DNA of 64,000 nucleotides from Kaistella jeonii (GTDB lineage Bacteria; Bacteroidota; Bacteroidia; Flavobacteriales; Weeksellaceae). The translations under genes were made by a program, and so were the position numbers. Positions 1 to 8,253 of the stretch are shown here, piece after piece (the stretch's first letter is position 1; the number at the start of each line of letters is the position of its first letter). The notes under the pieces were generated by a model. That model was not told where the DNA came from. It did no database searches and saw nothing but the letters and a program-made list of their open reading frames with translations. The stretch covers positions 496,001-560,000 of the forward strand of contig NZ_JSYL01000002.1 in assembly GCF_000812865.1 (NCBI RefSeq). The letters are read 5' to 3'.

Positions 1-20
1 TAATTAAAAATAAAAATATT

Positions 21-437
21 ATGAAATTACAGAATTTAAAAAATAGCAAAAAGTCAACATTGAAATTTTTAGGACTGTTTATCTTGCTTTTCTCATTCAT
101 CTCTTTAACCTCATGTCGAAATGATGATGACCCGGCAGACAACGATTTCTTCGCAGGAACTTACAATGGAAGCATTTCCTATAACGATGGTTCAACAACC
201 ATTTCAAAAGATAACGGAAGTGTCTTTGTAACTAAAATTGCAAGTGGAACAAAATATAATTTCAGATTCTCGGATGGAATTCCAGATTTGAACGGCGTTG
301 AATTTAAAAAAGAAGGCGATCACATTTTAGTGAGTGTAGGATCAACGGCAACTTCTTATATTAGAATCGACAGCAATGATTTGAAAATTCTTTATGTTGC
401 TGATGGTAAAACATGGACGGCAAACGGTAAGAGATAA
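21..437 (+). CDS. Small lipoprotein of unknown function
   Basis: A 138-residue protein with a basic N-terminus, a hydrophobic stretch (about residues 15-30) and a lipobox LTSC with the lipidated Cys at position 32. The mature part begins RNDDDPADND, an acidic stretch after the Cys that is common in surface lipoproteins of Bacteroidota. The rest (about 95 residues) is rich in Gly, Ser, Thr and alternating hydrophobic residues, suggesting a small beta-sandwich or lipocalin-like fold; that is inference. Nothing points to a catalytic function. It is followed by a strong terminator, so it ends its transcript. The beginning of its operon, if any, lies outside the window. Confidence 0.8.
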   Translation: MKLQNLKNSKKSTLKFLGLFILLFSFISLTSCRNDDDPADNDFFAGTYNGSISYNDGSTTISKDNGSVFVTKIASGTKYNFRFSDGIPDLNGVEFKKEGDHILVSVGSTATSYIRIDSNDLKILYVADGKTWTANGKR

Positions 438-458
438 TTTACACGTGCGATCAATCTA

Positions 459-490
459 AAGCTGTTTCATTAAATTGAAGCAGCTTTTTT
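459..490 (+). terminator. Rho-independent terminator after the first lipoprotein
   Basis: An 11-bp stem (AAGCTGTTTCA / TGAAGCAGCTT, one G-T wobble) with a 6-nt loop is followed by a run of eight T. It ends the transcript of the lipoprotein at 21-437. Confidence 0.85.
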
Positions 491-670
491 TTATTAAAAA
501 AGAGAGGAAAGCGACTTGAAAATTCTTCAAAAATTGAACTTCATTAACCAAAATTATGAAACGTGTTAAAGTTTGGTTAAAGTTATCTTCTAAAAATTAT
601 CGAGAATGTTATTTGTATAATTTTACTTTGTTAAAAAACAACACAATATTAATTTAACCCTTTTTAAAAA

Positions 671-955
671 ATGAAAAAATTATTCACCGTATTGTCTTTG
701 GCTCTAGGATTAGGATTAGCAAGTGCACAGCAAACTGCACCGAAAAAATCAACAACTCCACCTCCACCACCGCCAAAAGAAGCGAGAATGCAGAGTGCGA
801 AGCAAACCGCTTCGAAAGATAAAATGGCAGCAAAACCCGCAACCACTAATTCCGCCGTTAAAATGAAAAAAGACGGAACACCCGACAAACGATACAAAGC
901 CAACGAACATCTGAAAAAAGATGGTACTCCGGATAAAAGATACAAAACAAAATAA
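671..955 (+). CDS. Small secreted basic protein with KKDGTPDKRYK repeats
   Basis: A 94-residue protein with a clear signal peptide (MKKLFTVLSLALGLGLASAQ, cleavage likely after ASA). The mature protein is basic and low in complexity: a TTPPPPPPK stretch (about residues 34-42), then Lys/Ala-rich sequence, then two copies of KKDGTPDKRYK (about residues 66-76 and 82-92). Recurrent DGTPD.RY motifs occur in short exported proteins of Chryseobacterium and Flavobacterium; no function is known to me. A likely promoter lies just upstream (TTTACTTTG near 621-630, with TTTG about 10 bases before it). A strong hairpin terminator follows the stop, so the gene is probably monocistronic. Confidence 0.8.
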   Translation: MKKLFTVLSLALGLGLASAQQTAPKKSTTPPPPPPKEARMQSAKQTASKDKMAAKPATTNSAVKMKKDGTPDKRYKANEHLKKDGTPDKRYKTK

Positions 956-975
956 TTTTGTAATTTCTAATTTAG

Positions 976-1008
976 AAAGCCTTGAGAATTTATTCCAGGG
1001 CTTTTTTG
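976..1008 (+). terminator. Rho-independent terminator after the KKDGTPDKRYK protein
   Basis: AAAGCCTTG pairs with CCAGGGCTTT across an AT-rich loop, followed by six T. It lies between the small secreted protein and the next lipoprotein and argues that the latter starts at 1029, downstream of the hairpin, rather than at the in-frame ATG at 921. Confidence 0.75.
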
Positions 1009-1028
1009 TTACCTTTAAAAAAAAATTA

Positions 1029-1388
1029 ATGAGACTTCTCTCTACCCTATTTATTTTTGCTGTGATTCTGGGTTGTCAATCGGAAACCCGGGAAAATCCC
1101 CGCGCCTACGTGGAAGGTAAGATCACAGAAACCAAATTAGAATTTGCAAAAATCAAAGTGCTCATAAAAAGCGATAATGCGATCGTGGCCGAAACAATTC
1201 CTAACGGTTCGGGAGATTTCACATTATCGGGTCCGCTTCTTTCTGATTCTTTTTCTTTGGTTTTTAATGCAAAAATAAAATCTTTTAAAGCGTCAAAATC
1301 TGGATCGTCGATCTCGACTGATTCCCTGCAAATACTCATTCCTGCAGGAACAAACTATATTACTTTTAACGAAATAAAACTAAAGTAA
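1029..1388 (+). CDS. Small lipoprotein of unknown function
   Basis: The reading frame opens at 921 but the likely start is ATG 1029, because only that start gives a proper lipoprotein signal (MRLLSTLFIFAVILGC, lipobox ILGC with Cys16) and because the frame upstream runs through a terminator hairpin. The protein is then 119 residues. The mature part looks like a small beta-rich carboxypeptidase-regulatory or transthyretin-like domain (VEGKITET... NGSGDFTLSG), the shape of one-repeat sugar/peptidase-associated domains; this is only a resemblance. Its stop codon overlaps the ATG of the next gene by one base (TAATG), so the two are translationally coupled. Confidence 0.7.
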   Translation: MRLLSTLFIFAVILGCQSETRENPRAYVEGKITETKLEFAKIKVLIKSDNAIVAETIPNGSGDFTLSGPLLSDSFSLVFNAKIKSFKASKSGSSISTDSLQILIPAGTNYITFNEIKLK

Positions 1389-1999
1389 TGAGAATCCTGA
1401 TCCTCTTTTTTTTCTGTTGCAGCACTTTAATTTTTAGTCAGAAAAAGAAAAAAATACTCGATGTAGTTTCTAATATCGAAACAAAAGTTACCATCCTAAA
1501 ACCAATTGGCAATAATTCGCTCGCCAAAGATGTACAGCCGTTTTACGGATTTGGATTTAGCGGAAATTTGATGACTCCAATCAATTTTGGGATCGGCGTA
1601 GATTACAGTATGCTTTTCTCCAATGTAATTTACGACCGCAAAAATGTTTATGGGAACATCGCATCGCCGACTTTGACCATTATCGATGTTTTTATCACGC
1701 ACCGTGATAATATTTCTGAAGAATTTTTGGTCGAAGAAATGGCGGGTTTCAGCTATTATAATCATTCCAGCACCTATTTAGATTTTAACAATGAAAAATT
1801 AAAAAATAATGGAATTGGTTTTAATTTAGGTGGAAAAGTCATCTATATTTTAGATCCGGAAGGTTATCAAGCTGTTTTTTTGACCGGAAGATTAAATTAT
1901 TATTCCACCAATGTTTATAATGAAAACGCGGAAATTCAAAAATATTATAACCATTCTGTCTTTCTGAGTTTAAGTTTTGGTTATCGCTTCAACTTTTAA
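1388..1999 (+). CDS. Secreted outer-membrane beta-barrel-like protein
   Basis: A 203-residue protein with a signal peptide (MRILILFFFCCSTLIFS, followed by QKKKK). The mature part has alternating hydrophobic/polar strands rich in aromatic residues and Gly, and ends in RFNF; a terminal Phe and amphipathic last strand are typical of outer-membrane barrels. It overlaps the upstream lipoprotein by one base, so a lipoprotein/barrel pair in the outer membrane is the simplest reading. No named family was recognised. The role is unknown. Confidence 0.7.
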   Translation: MRILILFFFCCSTLIFSQKKKKILDVVSNIETKVTILKPIGNNSLAKDVQPFYGFGFSGNLMTPINFGIGVDYSMLFSNVIYDRKNVYGNIASPTLTIIDVFITHRDNISEEFLVEEMAGFSYYNHSSTYLDFNNEKLKNNGIGFNLGGKVIYILDPEGYQAVFLTGRLNYYSTNVYNENAEIQKYYNHSVFLSLSFGYRFNF

Positions 2000-2034
2000 A
2001 AATCATTCTTATTAATCTTATCGCTAAAATCTGT

Positions 2035-2042
2035 TAAATTTG
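2035..2042 (+). promoter_or_regulatory. -7 promoter element TAnnTTTG before the GH3 gene
   Basis: TAAATTTG lies exactly four bases before ATG 2047. It matches the Bacteroidota -7 consensus TAnnTTTG, placing the transcription start at or next to the A of ATG (leaderless mRNA). Confidence 0.6.
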
Positions 2043-2046
2043 TGCT

Positions 2047-3546
2047 ATGCTAAATTTTATTAAGAAGAAAATTGCTTTAATCTGGGCAAAAAATCATGTG
2101 AAGGAAACGCAAACTTTCAAAAAAAATGCGGTCGAAGATCAGGAGAAACTGCTGTTGTCTTTGGTAAAAATTGCAGAGAAAACTTTGTTTGGAAGAGAGC
2201 ATCAGTTTGAAAACATCCATACCATTTCCGACTTTCAAAAAAATGTACCAATCGCTGATTACGAAGATCTTAAACCTTATATTGAGAGAGTAAAAAAAGG
2301 TCAGCGAAATATTCTCTGGACAGAAACGCCGGAATATTTTGCAAAAACTTCCGGCACCACTTCCGGTTCCAAATATATCCCGATATCTAAAGAAGGAATG
2401 CCTTTTCAACTTAATGCGGCCCGAAGTGCTCTATTTCATTATATCGCTCAGAAAAATAATTCAGATTTCGTTTCCGGGAAAATGATCTTTCTGCAGGGAA
2501 GTCCGGAACTGGAGGAAATTAATGGAATTCAAACTGGCCGACTTTCCGGAATTGTAGCGCATCATATTCCAAACTATCTGCAGAAAAATCGACTACCAAG
2601 TTTGAAAACGAACCTCATCGAAGACTGGGAAACCAAAGTTGATGAGATCGTAAAAGAAACTGAGAAAGAAAATATGACTTTAATTTCGGGAATTCCACCG
2701 TGGTTAATTATGTATTTTGAAAAACTGATTGAAAGAAACGGTAAGAAAATTAAAACCTTATTTCCAAATTTACAGCTCATCATTACAGGCGGCGTTAATT
2801 ACGAACCTTACCGCGAAAAGATGGAAGAACTTCTGGGTGGAAAAGTAGATATCATTCAGACTTTTCCAGCGAGCGAAGGTTTTTTTGCGTTCCAGGATGA
2901 TTTCGAAAAAGAAGGATTATTGCTATTAACGAATCATGGAATCTTTTATGAATTTATTCCACTCGAAGACTACGGAAAACAGGAAGCTAAAAGATTAACT
3001 TTAAAAGACATCGAACTCAACAAAGATTATGCTTTAATTTTAACCACCAATTCTGGACTTTGGGCATATTCAATCGGAGATGTCGTACGATTTATTTCTA
3101 AAGATCCTTACCGAATTTTAGTTTCCGGAAGAACGAAACATTTCACTTCAGCTTTTGGAGAACATGTGATTGCTTTTGAAGTCGAAGAAGCCATGAAAGC
3201 AACGGTAGAGAAATTTCCCGCGCAGATCACCGAATTTCATCTCGCGCCACAGGTGAATCCTATACAAGGTTTGCCTTATCATGAATGGTTTATCGAGTTT
3301 GAAAGAGAACCGGAAAATTTAGAAAATTTTGGGAAAAATCTCGATGAAGAAATGCGGAAGAGAAATTCTTATTATGATGATTTAATTTCCGGGAAAATTT
3401 TGCAACCTTTAATCATTACCAGTTTAAAGAAAAATGCGTTTCAGGATTATGCAAAATCGGAAGGAAAATTGGGTGGACAAAATAAGATCCCACGTTTGGC
3501 AAATGACCGGAAAATTGGTGATTTTTTGGAAACTTTAAAACGATAA
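2047..3546 (+). CDS. GH3 auxin-responsive promoter family protein (adenylate-forming)
   Basis: A 499-residue cytosolic protein of the GH3 family, named after plant acyl-acid amido synthetases. It carries the adenylate-forming signature TSGTTSG at residues 101-107 followed by SKYIPIS, then the family-typical later blocks (ITGGVNYEPYRE, FPASEGFFAFQ, YSIGDVVRFISKDPYRILVSGRTKHFTSAFGEH). Length is normal for bacterial members. Plant GH3 enzymes couple jasmonate, auxin or benzoates to amino acids through an acyl-AMP; the substrate of bacterial members is generally unknown. The start at 2047 is supported by TAAATTTG four bases upstream. It stands alone upstream of a small lipoprotein, so context does not suggest a substrate. 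Confidence 0.9.
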   Translation: MLNFIKKKIALIWAKNHVKETQTFKKNAVEDQEKLLLSLVKIAEKTLFGREHQFENIHTISDFQKNVPIADYEDLKPYIERVKKGQRNILWTETPEYFAKTSGTTSGSKYIPISKEGMPFQLNAARSALFHYIAQKNNSDFVSGKMIFLQGSPELEEINGIQTGRLSGIVAHHIPNYLQKNRLPSLKTNLIEDWETKVDEIVKETEKENMTLISGIPPWLIMYFEKLIERNGKKIKTLFPNLQLIITGGVNYEPYREKMEELLGGKVDIIQTFPASEGFFAFQDDFEKEGLLLLTNHGIFYEFIPLEDYGKQEAKRLTLKDIELNKDYALILTTNSGLWAYSIGDVVRFISKDPYRILVSGRTKHFTSAFGEHVIAFEVEEAMKATVEKFPAQITEFHLAPQVNPIQGLPYHEWFIEFEREPENLENFGKNLDEEMRKRNSYYDDLISGKILQPLIITSLKKNAFQDYAKSEGKLGGQNKIPRLANDRKIGDFLETLKR

Positions 3547-3574
3547 TTATTATCTTTATTGCAATTCTACCACC

Positions 3575-3943
3575 ATGAAAAAATCTTTAGCTGTTCTAAT
3601 TCTTCTAATGACGATGTCGTGCGTATCAACGAAATATAATGTTTATGAAACGCCGAATAATTTCACCAATATTCAGGTCGGAAACAAATACACCATTTAT
3701 AATTTGAAAAATCACAAATTTTTTATTGATGTAAATTCCGTAACAAATGACAGCATAATTGGAAGCCACAAAAATCAGAGAATTGCACTTGCAAAAAAAG
3801 ATATCAAAGAAATTAAGAAAAATAAAACTGGAGCAACGGTCGCGCTTATTGGCGGTTCAGTAGCAATTATAGGTGGAATCTGGATCGTTACCAATATCTT
3901 AAAAGATCTCAATCATGCATTTGGAAAGGTTTTAGGAGGTTAA
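3575..3943 (+). CDS. Small lipoprotein with a C-terminal hydrophobic segment
   Basis: A 122-residue protein starting MKKSLAVLILLMTMSC: lipobox MTMSC with Cys16. The middle reads like a small beta domain (KYTIYNLKNHKFFIDVNSV...), and residues about 87-106 form a Gly/Ile-rich hydrophobic segment that could be a membrane helix. It follows the GH3 gene by 28 bases and may share its transcript. Its stop overlaps, tail to tail, the stop of the SMR transporter on the other strand. Function unknown. Confidence 0.7.
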   Translation: MKKSLAVLILLMTMSCVSTKYNVYETPNNFTNIQVGNKYTIYNLKNHKFFIDVNSVTNDSIIGSHKNQRIALAKKDIKEIKKNKTGATVALIGGSVAIIGGIWIVTNILKDLNHAFGKVLGG

Positions 3944-4278
3944 TTTGAAACCACTTTCAACCCAACCACAGAAGCAATTAATGTAAAAACAAAAAACATT
4001 CGCCAGAAAGTTGCCGGTTCATTGAAAACAAAAATCCCCATAAAAACCGCTCCAACTGCTCCAATTCCAGTCCATACGGCGTAAGCAGTCCCGATCGGAA
4101 TCGCATTTGATCCGACAGAAATTGCTTTATACAATAAAAACATGCTCAAAAACAGGGAAATCACGAATCCAGCCCACCAGAAATAACTTTCTCTTCCTGT
4201 CGTTTCCTGCGCTTTTCCAAGACATGTGGCAAATCCGGTTTCAAATAAACCACCGATAATGAGTAAAATCCAGTTCAT
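3940..4278 (-). CDS. SMR-family exporter, Gdx/SugE-like
   Basis: A 112-residue, four-helix small multidrug resistance protein. The essential membrane-embedded Glu is present at position 13 (GGLFETG), and helix 3 carries GTAYAVWTGIGAVGA, the pattern of the Gdx (SugE) subtype rather than EmrE. Gdx proteins export guanidinium in exchange for protons as antiparallel dimers. The first helix has Phe where many Gdx proteins have Trp, so the substrate is inferred only. I saw no guanidine riboswitch upstream. It is convergent with the lipoprotein at 3575-3943 (4-base overlap). Confidence 0.85.
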   Translation of the reverse strand: MNWILLIIGGLFETGFATCLGKAQETTGRESYFWWAGFVISLFLSMFLLYKAISVGSNAIPIGTAYAVWTGIGAVGAVFMGIFVFNEPATFWRMFFVFTLIASVVGLKVVSN

Positions 4279-4310
4279 TTTTCAAAGATAAATTTTTAAA
4301 TTAAAATTAA

Positions 4311-4418
4311 TGTCCACGAAAGTTAATATGACGCGCAAAAAAATTCTGATTAAAAGCAGTAACGTTATTTAAATAAAATTATTTCTAAGAGAAAATTCGC
4401 GCATTCGTGGCAAATTAA
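4311..4418. repeat. Intergenic element with TTCGTGG ends
   Basis: The spacer between the SMR and MFS genes begins with TGTCCACGAA (4311-4320) and ends with ATTCGCGCATTCGTGGCAA (4395-4413). The two ends are inverted (CCACGAA / TTCGTGG). The right end matches 18 of 19 bases of a stretch at 47953-47971, so this is a dispersed intergenic sequence. Confidence 0.5.
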
Positions 4419-4443
4419 TAAATGATTTTTCGTTTCGAAAATT

Positions 4444-4451
4444 TACTTTTG
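4444..4451 (+). promoter_or_regulatory. -7 promoter element before the MFS gene
   Basis: TACTTTTG is followed by CAAA and then ATG 4456: the same four-base spacing as for the GH3, dnaB and nitroreductase genes. Confidence 0.55.
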
Positions 4452-4455
4452 CAAA

Positions 4456-5694
4456 ATGATTTCTCTGCAACCCATTCAAACCTTAAAAATTCCCGAATTT
4501 CGAAATTTAATGACCGGAAGATTTTTTCTGATTTTAAGTTTCAGAATGTTAGCAACCTTAATGGGATGGTGGATTTATCAACTCACCAAAGATCCTTTTG
4601 CGATTGGTTTGATCGGTTTATCTGAAGTAATTCCGGCAGTTTCGACCGCGCTTTACGCAGGACATGTTATCGACAACTCCGAAAAGAAAAGACTCTTGTT
4701 AATTTGCAATTACGCCTATGTTTTCCTCATCAGTTTATTATCGATTCCCGCATTTTTCGGACATCAATTATTACATTTCAGCAATGTAGAGATTTCCTAT
4801 TACATTTACGCCGTCATCTTTCTTACTGGATTTTGTCGTGCATTTATCGGACCCATTATTCCCTCGATGATTCCAAAAATTGTATCGAAAGAAGAACTTC
4901 CGAACGCGATCACGCTCAATCAGGCGACATTTCTTACAGCCTCTGTTTTCGGACATGCTTTAGGAGGATTTTTGATTCATTGGATCGATGTTTCCGGGAC
5001 CATTTTAGTTGTGGTTGGCTTAATGATTTTCTCCTCCATTTTCTTTTGGCTCCTGAACCAACATCCCTCCGAAAACAGTGATAAAAGCATTGGTGTAGTA
5101 CAAAGTATGCGGGAAGGTATTGCCTTCATTTACAAAACAAAAGAAATTTTAGGCGCGCTCAGTCTCGATATGTTTGCCGTACTTTTCGGCGGCGCAGTCG
5201 CTATGATCCCCGTTTTTGCAACCGATATTTTAAAAGTGGGCGCAGAAGGTTTTGGGTTGCTCAATGCAGCTTCAGACATCGGCTCCATGTGTATAATTTT
5301 AACGCTGGCCTTTTTCCCTTTAACCAAAAATCAAGGAAAAATATTATTGATCGCTGTTGCGGGATTTGGATTGTGTATCATCGGTTTCGGATTGTCAAAA
5401 CTCTACTGGCTTTCCTTTATACTGCTCGTTTTCAGTGGAATGCTCGATGGAATTTCCGTCGTTATTCGGGGAACAATTGTACAGTTGAAAACGCCCAATT
5501 ATATTCGTGGCCGCGTTCTGAGCGTAAATTCAATTTTCATCATGTCGAGCAATGAGATGGGACAATTTGAGAGCGGCGTCGCAGCAAAACTTTTGGGCGT
5601 CGTGCGCTCCGTCGTTTTCGGCGGTACCATGACGGTTTTAATTGCACTTTTGGTCGCGAAGAAAGTCCCTAAACTTCGCAAAATGAATTATTAA
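4456..5694 (+). CDS. Major facilitator superfamily transporter
   Basis: A 412-residue integral membrane protein with about 12 predicted helices. The N-terminal block (FRNLMTGRFFLILSFRMLA, then LIGLSEVIPAVSTALYAGHVID) is typical of the MFS_3/EntS-like group of drug or siderophore exporters, and a second conserved block (SVVIRGTIVQLKTPNYIRGR) lies before the final helices, matching the loop of that group. Substrate cannot be told from sequence. The start at 4456 is chosen because a -7 element sits four bases upstream. No regulator or partner gene is adjacent. Confidence 0.85.
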   Translation: MISLQPIQTLKIPEFRNLMTGRFFLILSFRMLATLMGWWIYQLTKDPFAIGLIGLSEVIPAVSTALYAGHVIDNSEKKRLLLICNYAYVFLISLLSIPAFFGHQLLHFSNVEISYYIYAVIFLTGFCRAFIGPIIPSMIPKIVSKEELPNAITLNQATFLTASVFGHALGGFLIHWIDVSGTILVVVGLMIFSSIFFWLLNQHPSENSDKSIGVVQSMREGIAFIYKTKEILGALSLDMFAVLFGGAVAMIPVFATDILKVGAEGFGLLNAASDIGSMCIILTLAFFPLTKNQGKILLIAVAGFGLCIIGFGLSKLYWLSFILLVFSGMLDGISVVIRGTIVQLKTPNYIRGRVLSVNSIFIMSSNEMGQFESGVAAKLLGVVRSVVFGGTMTVLIALLVAKKVPKLRKMNY

Positions 5695-5737
5695 TTTTTA
5701 AGGAGCAACAAGAGTTTCGCTTCTTAATAAATATAAA

Positions 5738-5817
5738 CCGGCTCTACGTTGCAATCTTTTTTGCCAAAGCTTTATCCAACGCTAAAAAAAAAGGATTTCC
5801 ACTTCGATCCGGGCTAG
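5738..5817 (+). repeat. Degenerate copy of a dispersed REP-like element (copy C)
   Basis: The stretch GCCAAAGCTTTATCCAACGC, the A-run and the GGGCTAG end align with the copy at 26165-26252 read on the minus strand (GCCAAAGCTTTAGCCAACGC, A-run, GGGCTG). The left part is more diverged. It lies between the MFS gene and dnaB, a spacer that otherwise holds only the dnaB promoter. Confidence 0.6.
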
Positions 5818-5911
5818 AATAAAACAACAGCTTCTGCCAACTTATCAACATCAAACCGAATTGACTGCTAGTGATTTAAGTCACAATTCAGATTCAATGT
5901 TGATTAAATAA

Positions 5912-5942
5912 TTTGAATAAAAACTTTAAAAAACTATCTTTG
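5912..5942 (+). promoter_or_regulatory. dnaB promoter (TTTG, 19 bases, TAnnTTTG)
   Basis: TTTG at 5912-5915 and TATCTTTG at 5935-5942 are 19 bases apart, matching the Bacteroidota -33/-7 consensus. The ATG of dnaB lies four bases after the -7 element. Confidence 0.75.
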
Positions 5943-5946
5943 TCTC

Positions 5947-7545
5947 ATGACACAAAAGGAAACTTTATCTTCACTCATTCATGGTAATTTCGCGAAAGAA
6001 CTTTCTATTTCCGACGGCAAAATGCCGCCAAATGCAATAGAATTCGAGAAATTGGTGATCGGAACTTTTTTGATCGATAAAAAAGGACTCGATTATTCTA
6101 TTGATTTATTAACGGCTGAAGTGTTTTACGATCCCCGTCATCAGGAAATATTTACGGCAATTTTAAAATTATACGAAGGAAATCATCCTGTCGATTTAAT
6201 GACCGTGATTCAGCAACTCAAAAAAACTGAAAAACTTAGTTTTGCTGGTGGTGATCATTATATCATTGACTTAACAATGGGAGTTTCTTCAAGTGCTCAC
6301 ATCGAATATCATGTTCGTGTCATCCTGGAAAAATTTATCCTTCGAAGTTTAATTAATGTCTCTGCAAACGTCATCGACAGTTCTTACAAAGAATCCACCG
6401 ATGTTTTTGAATTGCTGGATAAAGCAGAACAATCTTTCTTTGAGATCACCAACGGAACCATTAAAAAAGGTTTCGATACCGCAAATACTTTGGTAAAACA
6501 AGCCATCGAAACCATCAAAGCGTTAAAAGACAAAGAAGGAATCTCCGGAATCCCCTCTGGATTTAAAGATATCGACAAAGAAACTGGTGGTTGGCAAAAT
6601 TCAGATTTAATTATTATTGCAGCGCGTCCCGCCATGGGAAAAACGGCATTCTTGCTTTCTATGGCGAGAAATATTGCCGTAGAACATAAAATCCCTTTAG
6701 CTTTATTCTCTCTGGAAATGGCGTCTGTGCAGTTGATCACCAGAATGATCGCATCGGAAACCGGCATTTCTTCAGAGAAATTGCGAAAAGGACAAATGAG
6801 CGATGAAGAATGGCAGCGATTATTTTCCAATGTTTCTGCTTTAGAAAACGCTCCTTTATATATTGATGAAACGCCGTCGCTTTCTGTATTCGATTTCCGT
6901 GCAAAATGCCGAAGATTGGTCATGCAGCACGGCGTGAAGATCATCATGGTCGATTATCTTCAATTAATGACCGCAAACTCCGGAAAAGGGGGTGTTGGAA
7001 ATCGGGAGCAGGAAATTGCAATGATCTCCCGATCTTTAAAAGCGATTGCAAAAGAACTGAATGTTCCTGTAGTTGCACTTTCCCAACTTTCCAGAAGTGT
7101 AGAAACGCGCCCCGGAAAAAGACCAATGCTTTCTGACCTTCGGGAATCTGGAGCTATTGAACAGGATGCCGATATTGTTTCCTTTATTTTCCGCCCGGAA
7201 TATTATAAGATCGCGACCTGGGATAATGACGAAGATGGTGGTGAAACTTCTACTGAAAATCAGGCAGAACTTATTATCGCAAAACACAGAAATGGTGCAA
7301 CAGCTGATGTGAGAATGTCTTTCTATAAAAATATCGCAAAATTTGCCGACCTCGATCTATTTGGAAATCAATATGGAACCGGCGGTTATCAACCTTCTAA
7401 TTTCGGGCAACTTGATGCTCCGAGCGGATTTGAGAAAATAAAAACGACCATCGATCCCGGTGCTGCTTTTGATTTACCGAGCAAGCAAAATCTTTCCGGT
7501 TCTTCGATGAATGATGCAGATGATGATGACGATTTTCAATTTTAG
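5947..7545 (+). CDS. dnaB: Replicative DNA helicase DnaB
   Basis: A 532-residue hexameric replication fork helicase. Residues about 25-130 form the N-terminal DnaB domain (MPPNAIEFEKLVIGTFL), and the RecA-like helicase domain carries the Walker A loop ARPAMGKT at residues 226-233, Walker B (VKIIMVDYLQLM), and the later motif LRESGAIEQDADIV. Length is slightly above the usual 450-520 because of a polar, acidic tail ending DDDDDFQF. No intein is present. The start is supported by a promoter four bases upstream. rnhA follows after two bases, so the two replication genes are co-transcribed. Confidence 0.98.
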   Translation: MTQKETLSSLIHGNFAKELSISDGKMPPNAIEFEKLVIGTFLIDKKGLDYSIDLLTAEVFYDPRHQEIFTAILKLYEGNHPVDLMTVIQQLKKTEKLSFAGGDHYIIDLTMGVSSSAHIEYHVRVILEKFILRSLINVSANVIDSSYKESTDVFELLDKAEQSFFEITNGTIKKGFDTANTLVKQAIETIKALKDKEGISGIPSGFKDIDKETGGWQNSDLIIIAARPAMGKTAFLLSMARNIAVEHKIPLALFSLEMASVQLITRMIASETGISSEKLRKGQMSDEEWQRLFSNVSALENAPLYIDETPSLSVFDFRAKCRRLVMQHGVKIIMVDYLQLMTANSGKGGVGNREQEIAMISRSLKAIAKELNVPVVALSQLSRSVETRPGKRPMLSDLRESGAIEQDADIVSFIFRPEYYKIATWDNDEDGGETSTENQAELIIAKHRNGATADVRMSFYKNIAKFADLDLFGNQYGTGGYQPSNFGQLDAPSGFEKIKTTIDPGAAFDLPSKQNLSGSSMNDADDDDDFQF

Positions 7546-7547
7546 GA

Positions 7548-8030
7548 ATGAGCCTTAAAATAGAAATTTTTACCGACGGTGCCTGCAGCGGAAATCCGGG
7601 ACCAGGAGGTTACGGTATCGTCATGAAAGTTCCCGAGAAAAATTACGAAAAAAGATATTCCCAGGGATTTCGCCTCACCACCAACAACCGCATGGAATTA
7701 TTGGCGGTAATTACGGCTTTAGAAAAAATAAAATCTACGGAAAACGATATTCATATTTATACCGACAGCAAATATGTTGTAGATGCTATTCAAAAAAAAT
7801 GGCTGCAATCCTGGGTGAAAATTGGATTTAAAAATAAAAAAAATCCTGATCTCTGGAAGAGAATGATCCCTTTGCTCAAAGACTTTAAAACTACTTTTCA
7901 CTGGATCAAAGGTCACGCCGGACATTTAGAAAATGAAATCTGCGATCAACTTGCTGTAAAAGCTGCTCAAACAGAACCATTGCAAATTGATGAGTTTTTT
8001 GAAAACCAACAGAACGGCGGACTTTTCTAA
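7548..8030 (+). CDS. rnhA: Ribonuclease HI
   Basis: A 160-residue cytosolic endonuclease that cleaves RNA in RNA-DNA hybrids (R-loops, Okazaki primers). The full catalytic set is visible: D10 (IFTDGACSGNPGPGG), E50 (NNRMELLAV), D73 (YTDSKYV) and D133 (NEICDQLA), with the mobile His in GHAGH (H123/H126). Length is normal for bacterial RNase HI and there is no extra hybrid-binding domain. It starts two bases after dnaB, so it is translated from the same mRNA, linking helicase and primer/hybrid removal. Confidence 0.97.
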   Translation: MSLKIEIFTDGACSGNPGPGGYGIVMKVPEKNYEKRYSQGFRLTTNNRMELLAVITALEKIKSTENDIHIYTDSKYVVDAIQKKWLQSWVKIGFKNKKNPDLWKRMIPLLKDFKTTFHWIKGHAGHLENEICDQLAVKAAQTEPLQIDEFFENQQNGGLF

Positions 8031-8035
8031 GGATC

Positions 8036-8068
8036 AATTGCTTCGCAGTGAATAGTGAATTGCTTCGC
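8036..8068 (+). repeat. Short direct repeat in the rnhA-nitroreductase spacer
   Basis: AATTGCTTCGC occurs at 8036-8046 and again at 8058-8068, separated by 11 bases. The rest of the 223-base spacer (8031-8253) shows no gene; it ends with the promoter of the nitroreductase. Confidence 0.5.
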
Positions 8069-8241
8069 GTAAATGAGCGTTGCTGTCAATGTCCGATTTT
8101 TAAATTCAATTGAAAAAATTGAATATTCCATTTTAGAAACTCACTATTGACCAAATTGACTCGAGAAATTCACAATTCAGTCATTCACCCGAAGAAACTC
8201 AATCATAGAAATTCTCTACCAAATCTTCACCACCATTTATT

Positions 8242-8249
8242 TATCTTTG
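8242..8249 (+). promoter_or_regulatory. -7 promoter element before the nitroreductase gene
   Basis: TATCTTTG lies exactly four bases before ATG 8254. Confidence 0.6.
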
Positions 8250-8253
8250 TTTT

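Noticed and set aside
664..945. Open frame antisense to the KKDGTPDKRYK protein
   Set aside because: It mirrors the repeats of the sense gene and has no start context; the sense frame has a signal peptide, promoter and terminator.
4704..5081. A 125-codon frame within the MFS gene
   Set aside because: Shadow frame; the MFS reading has clear family motifs and a promoter at its start.
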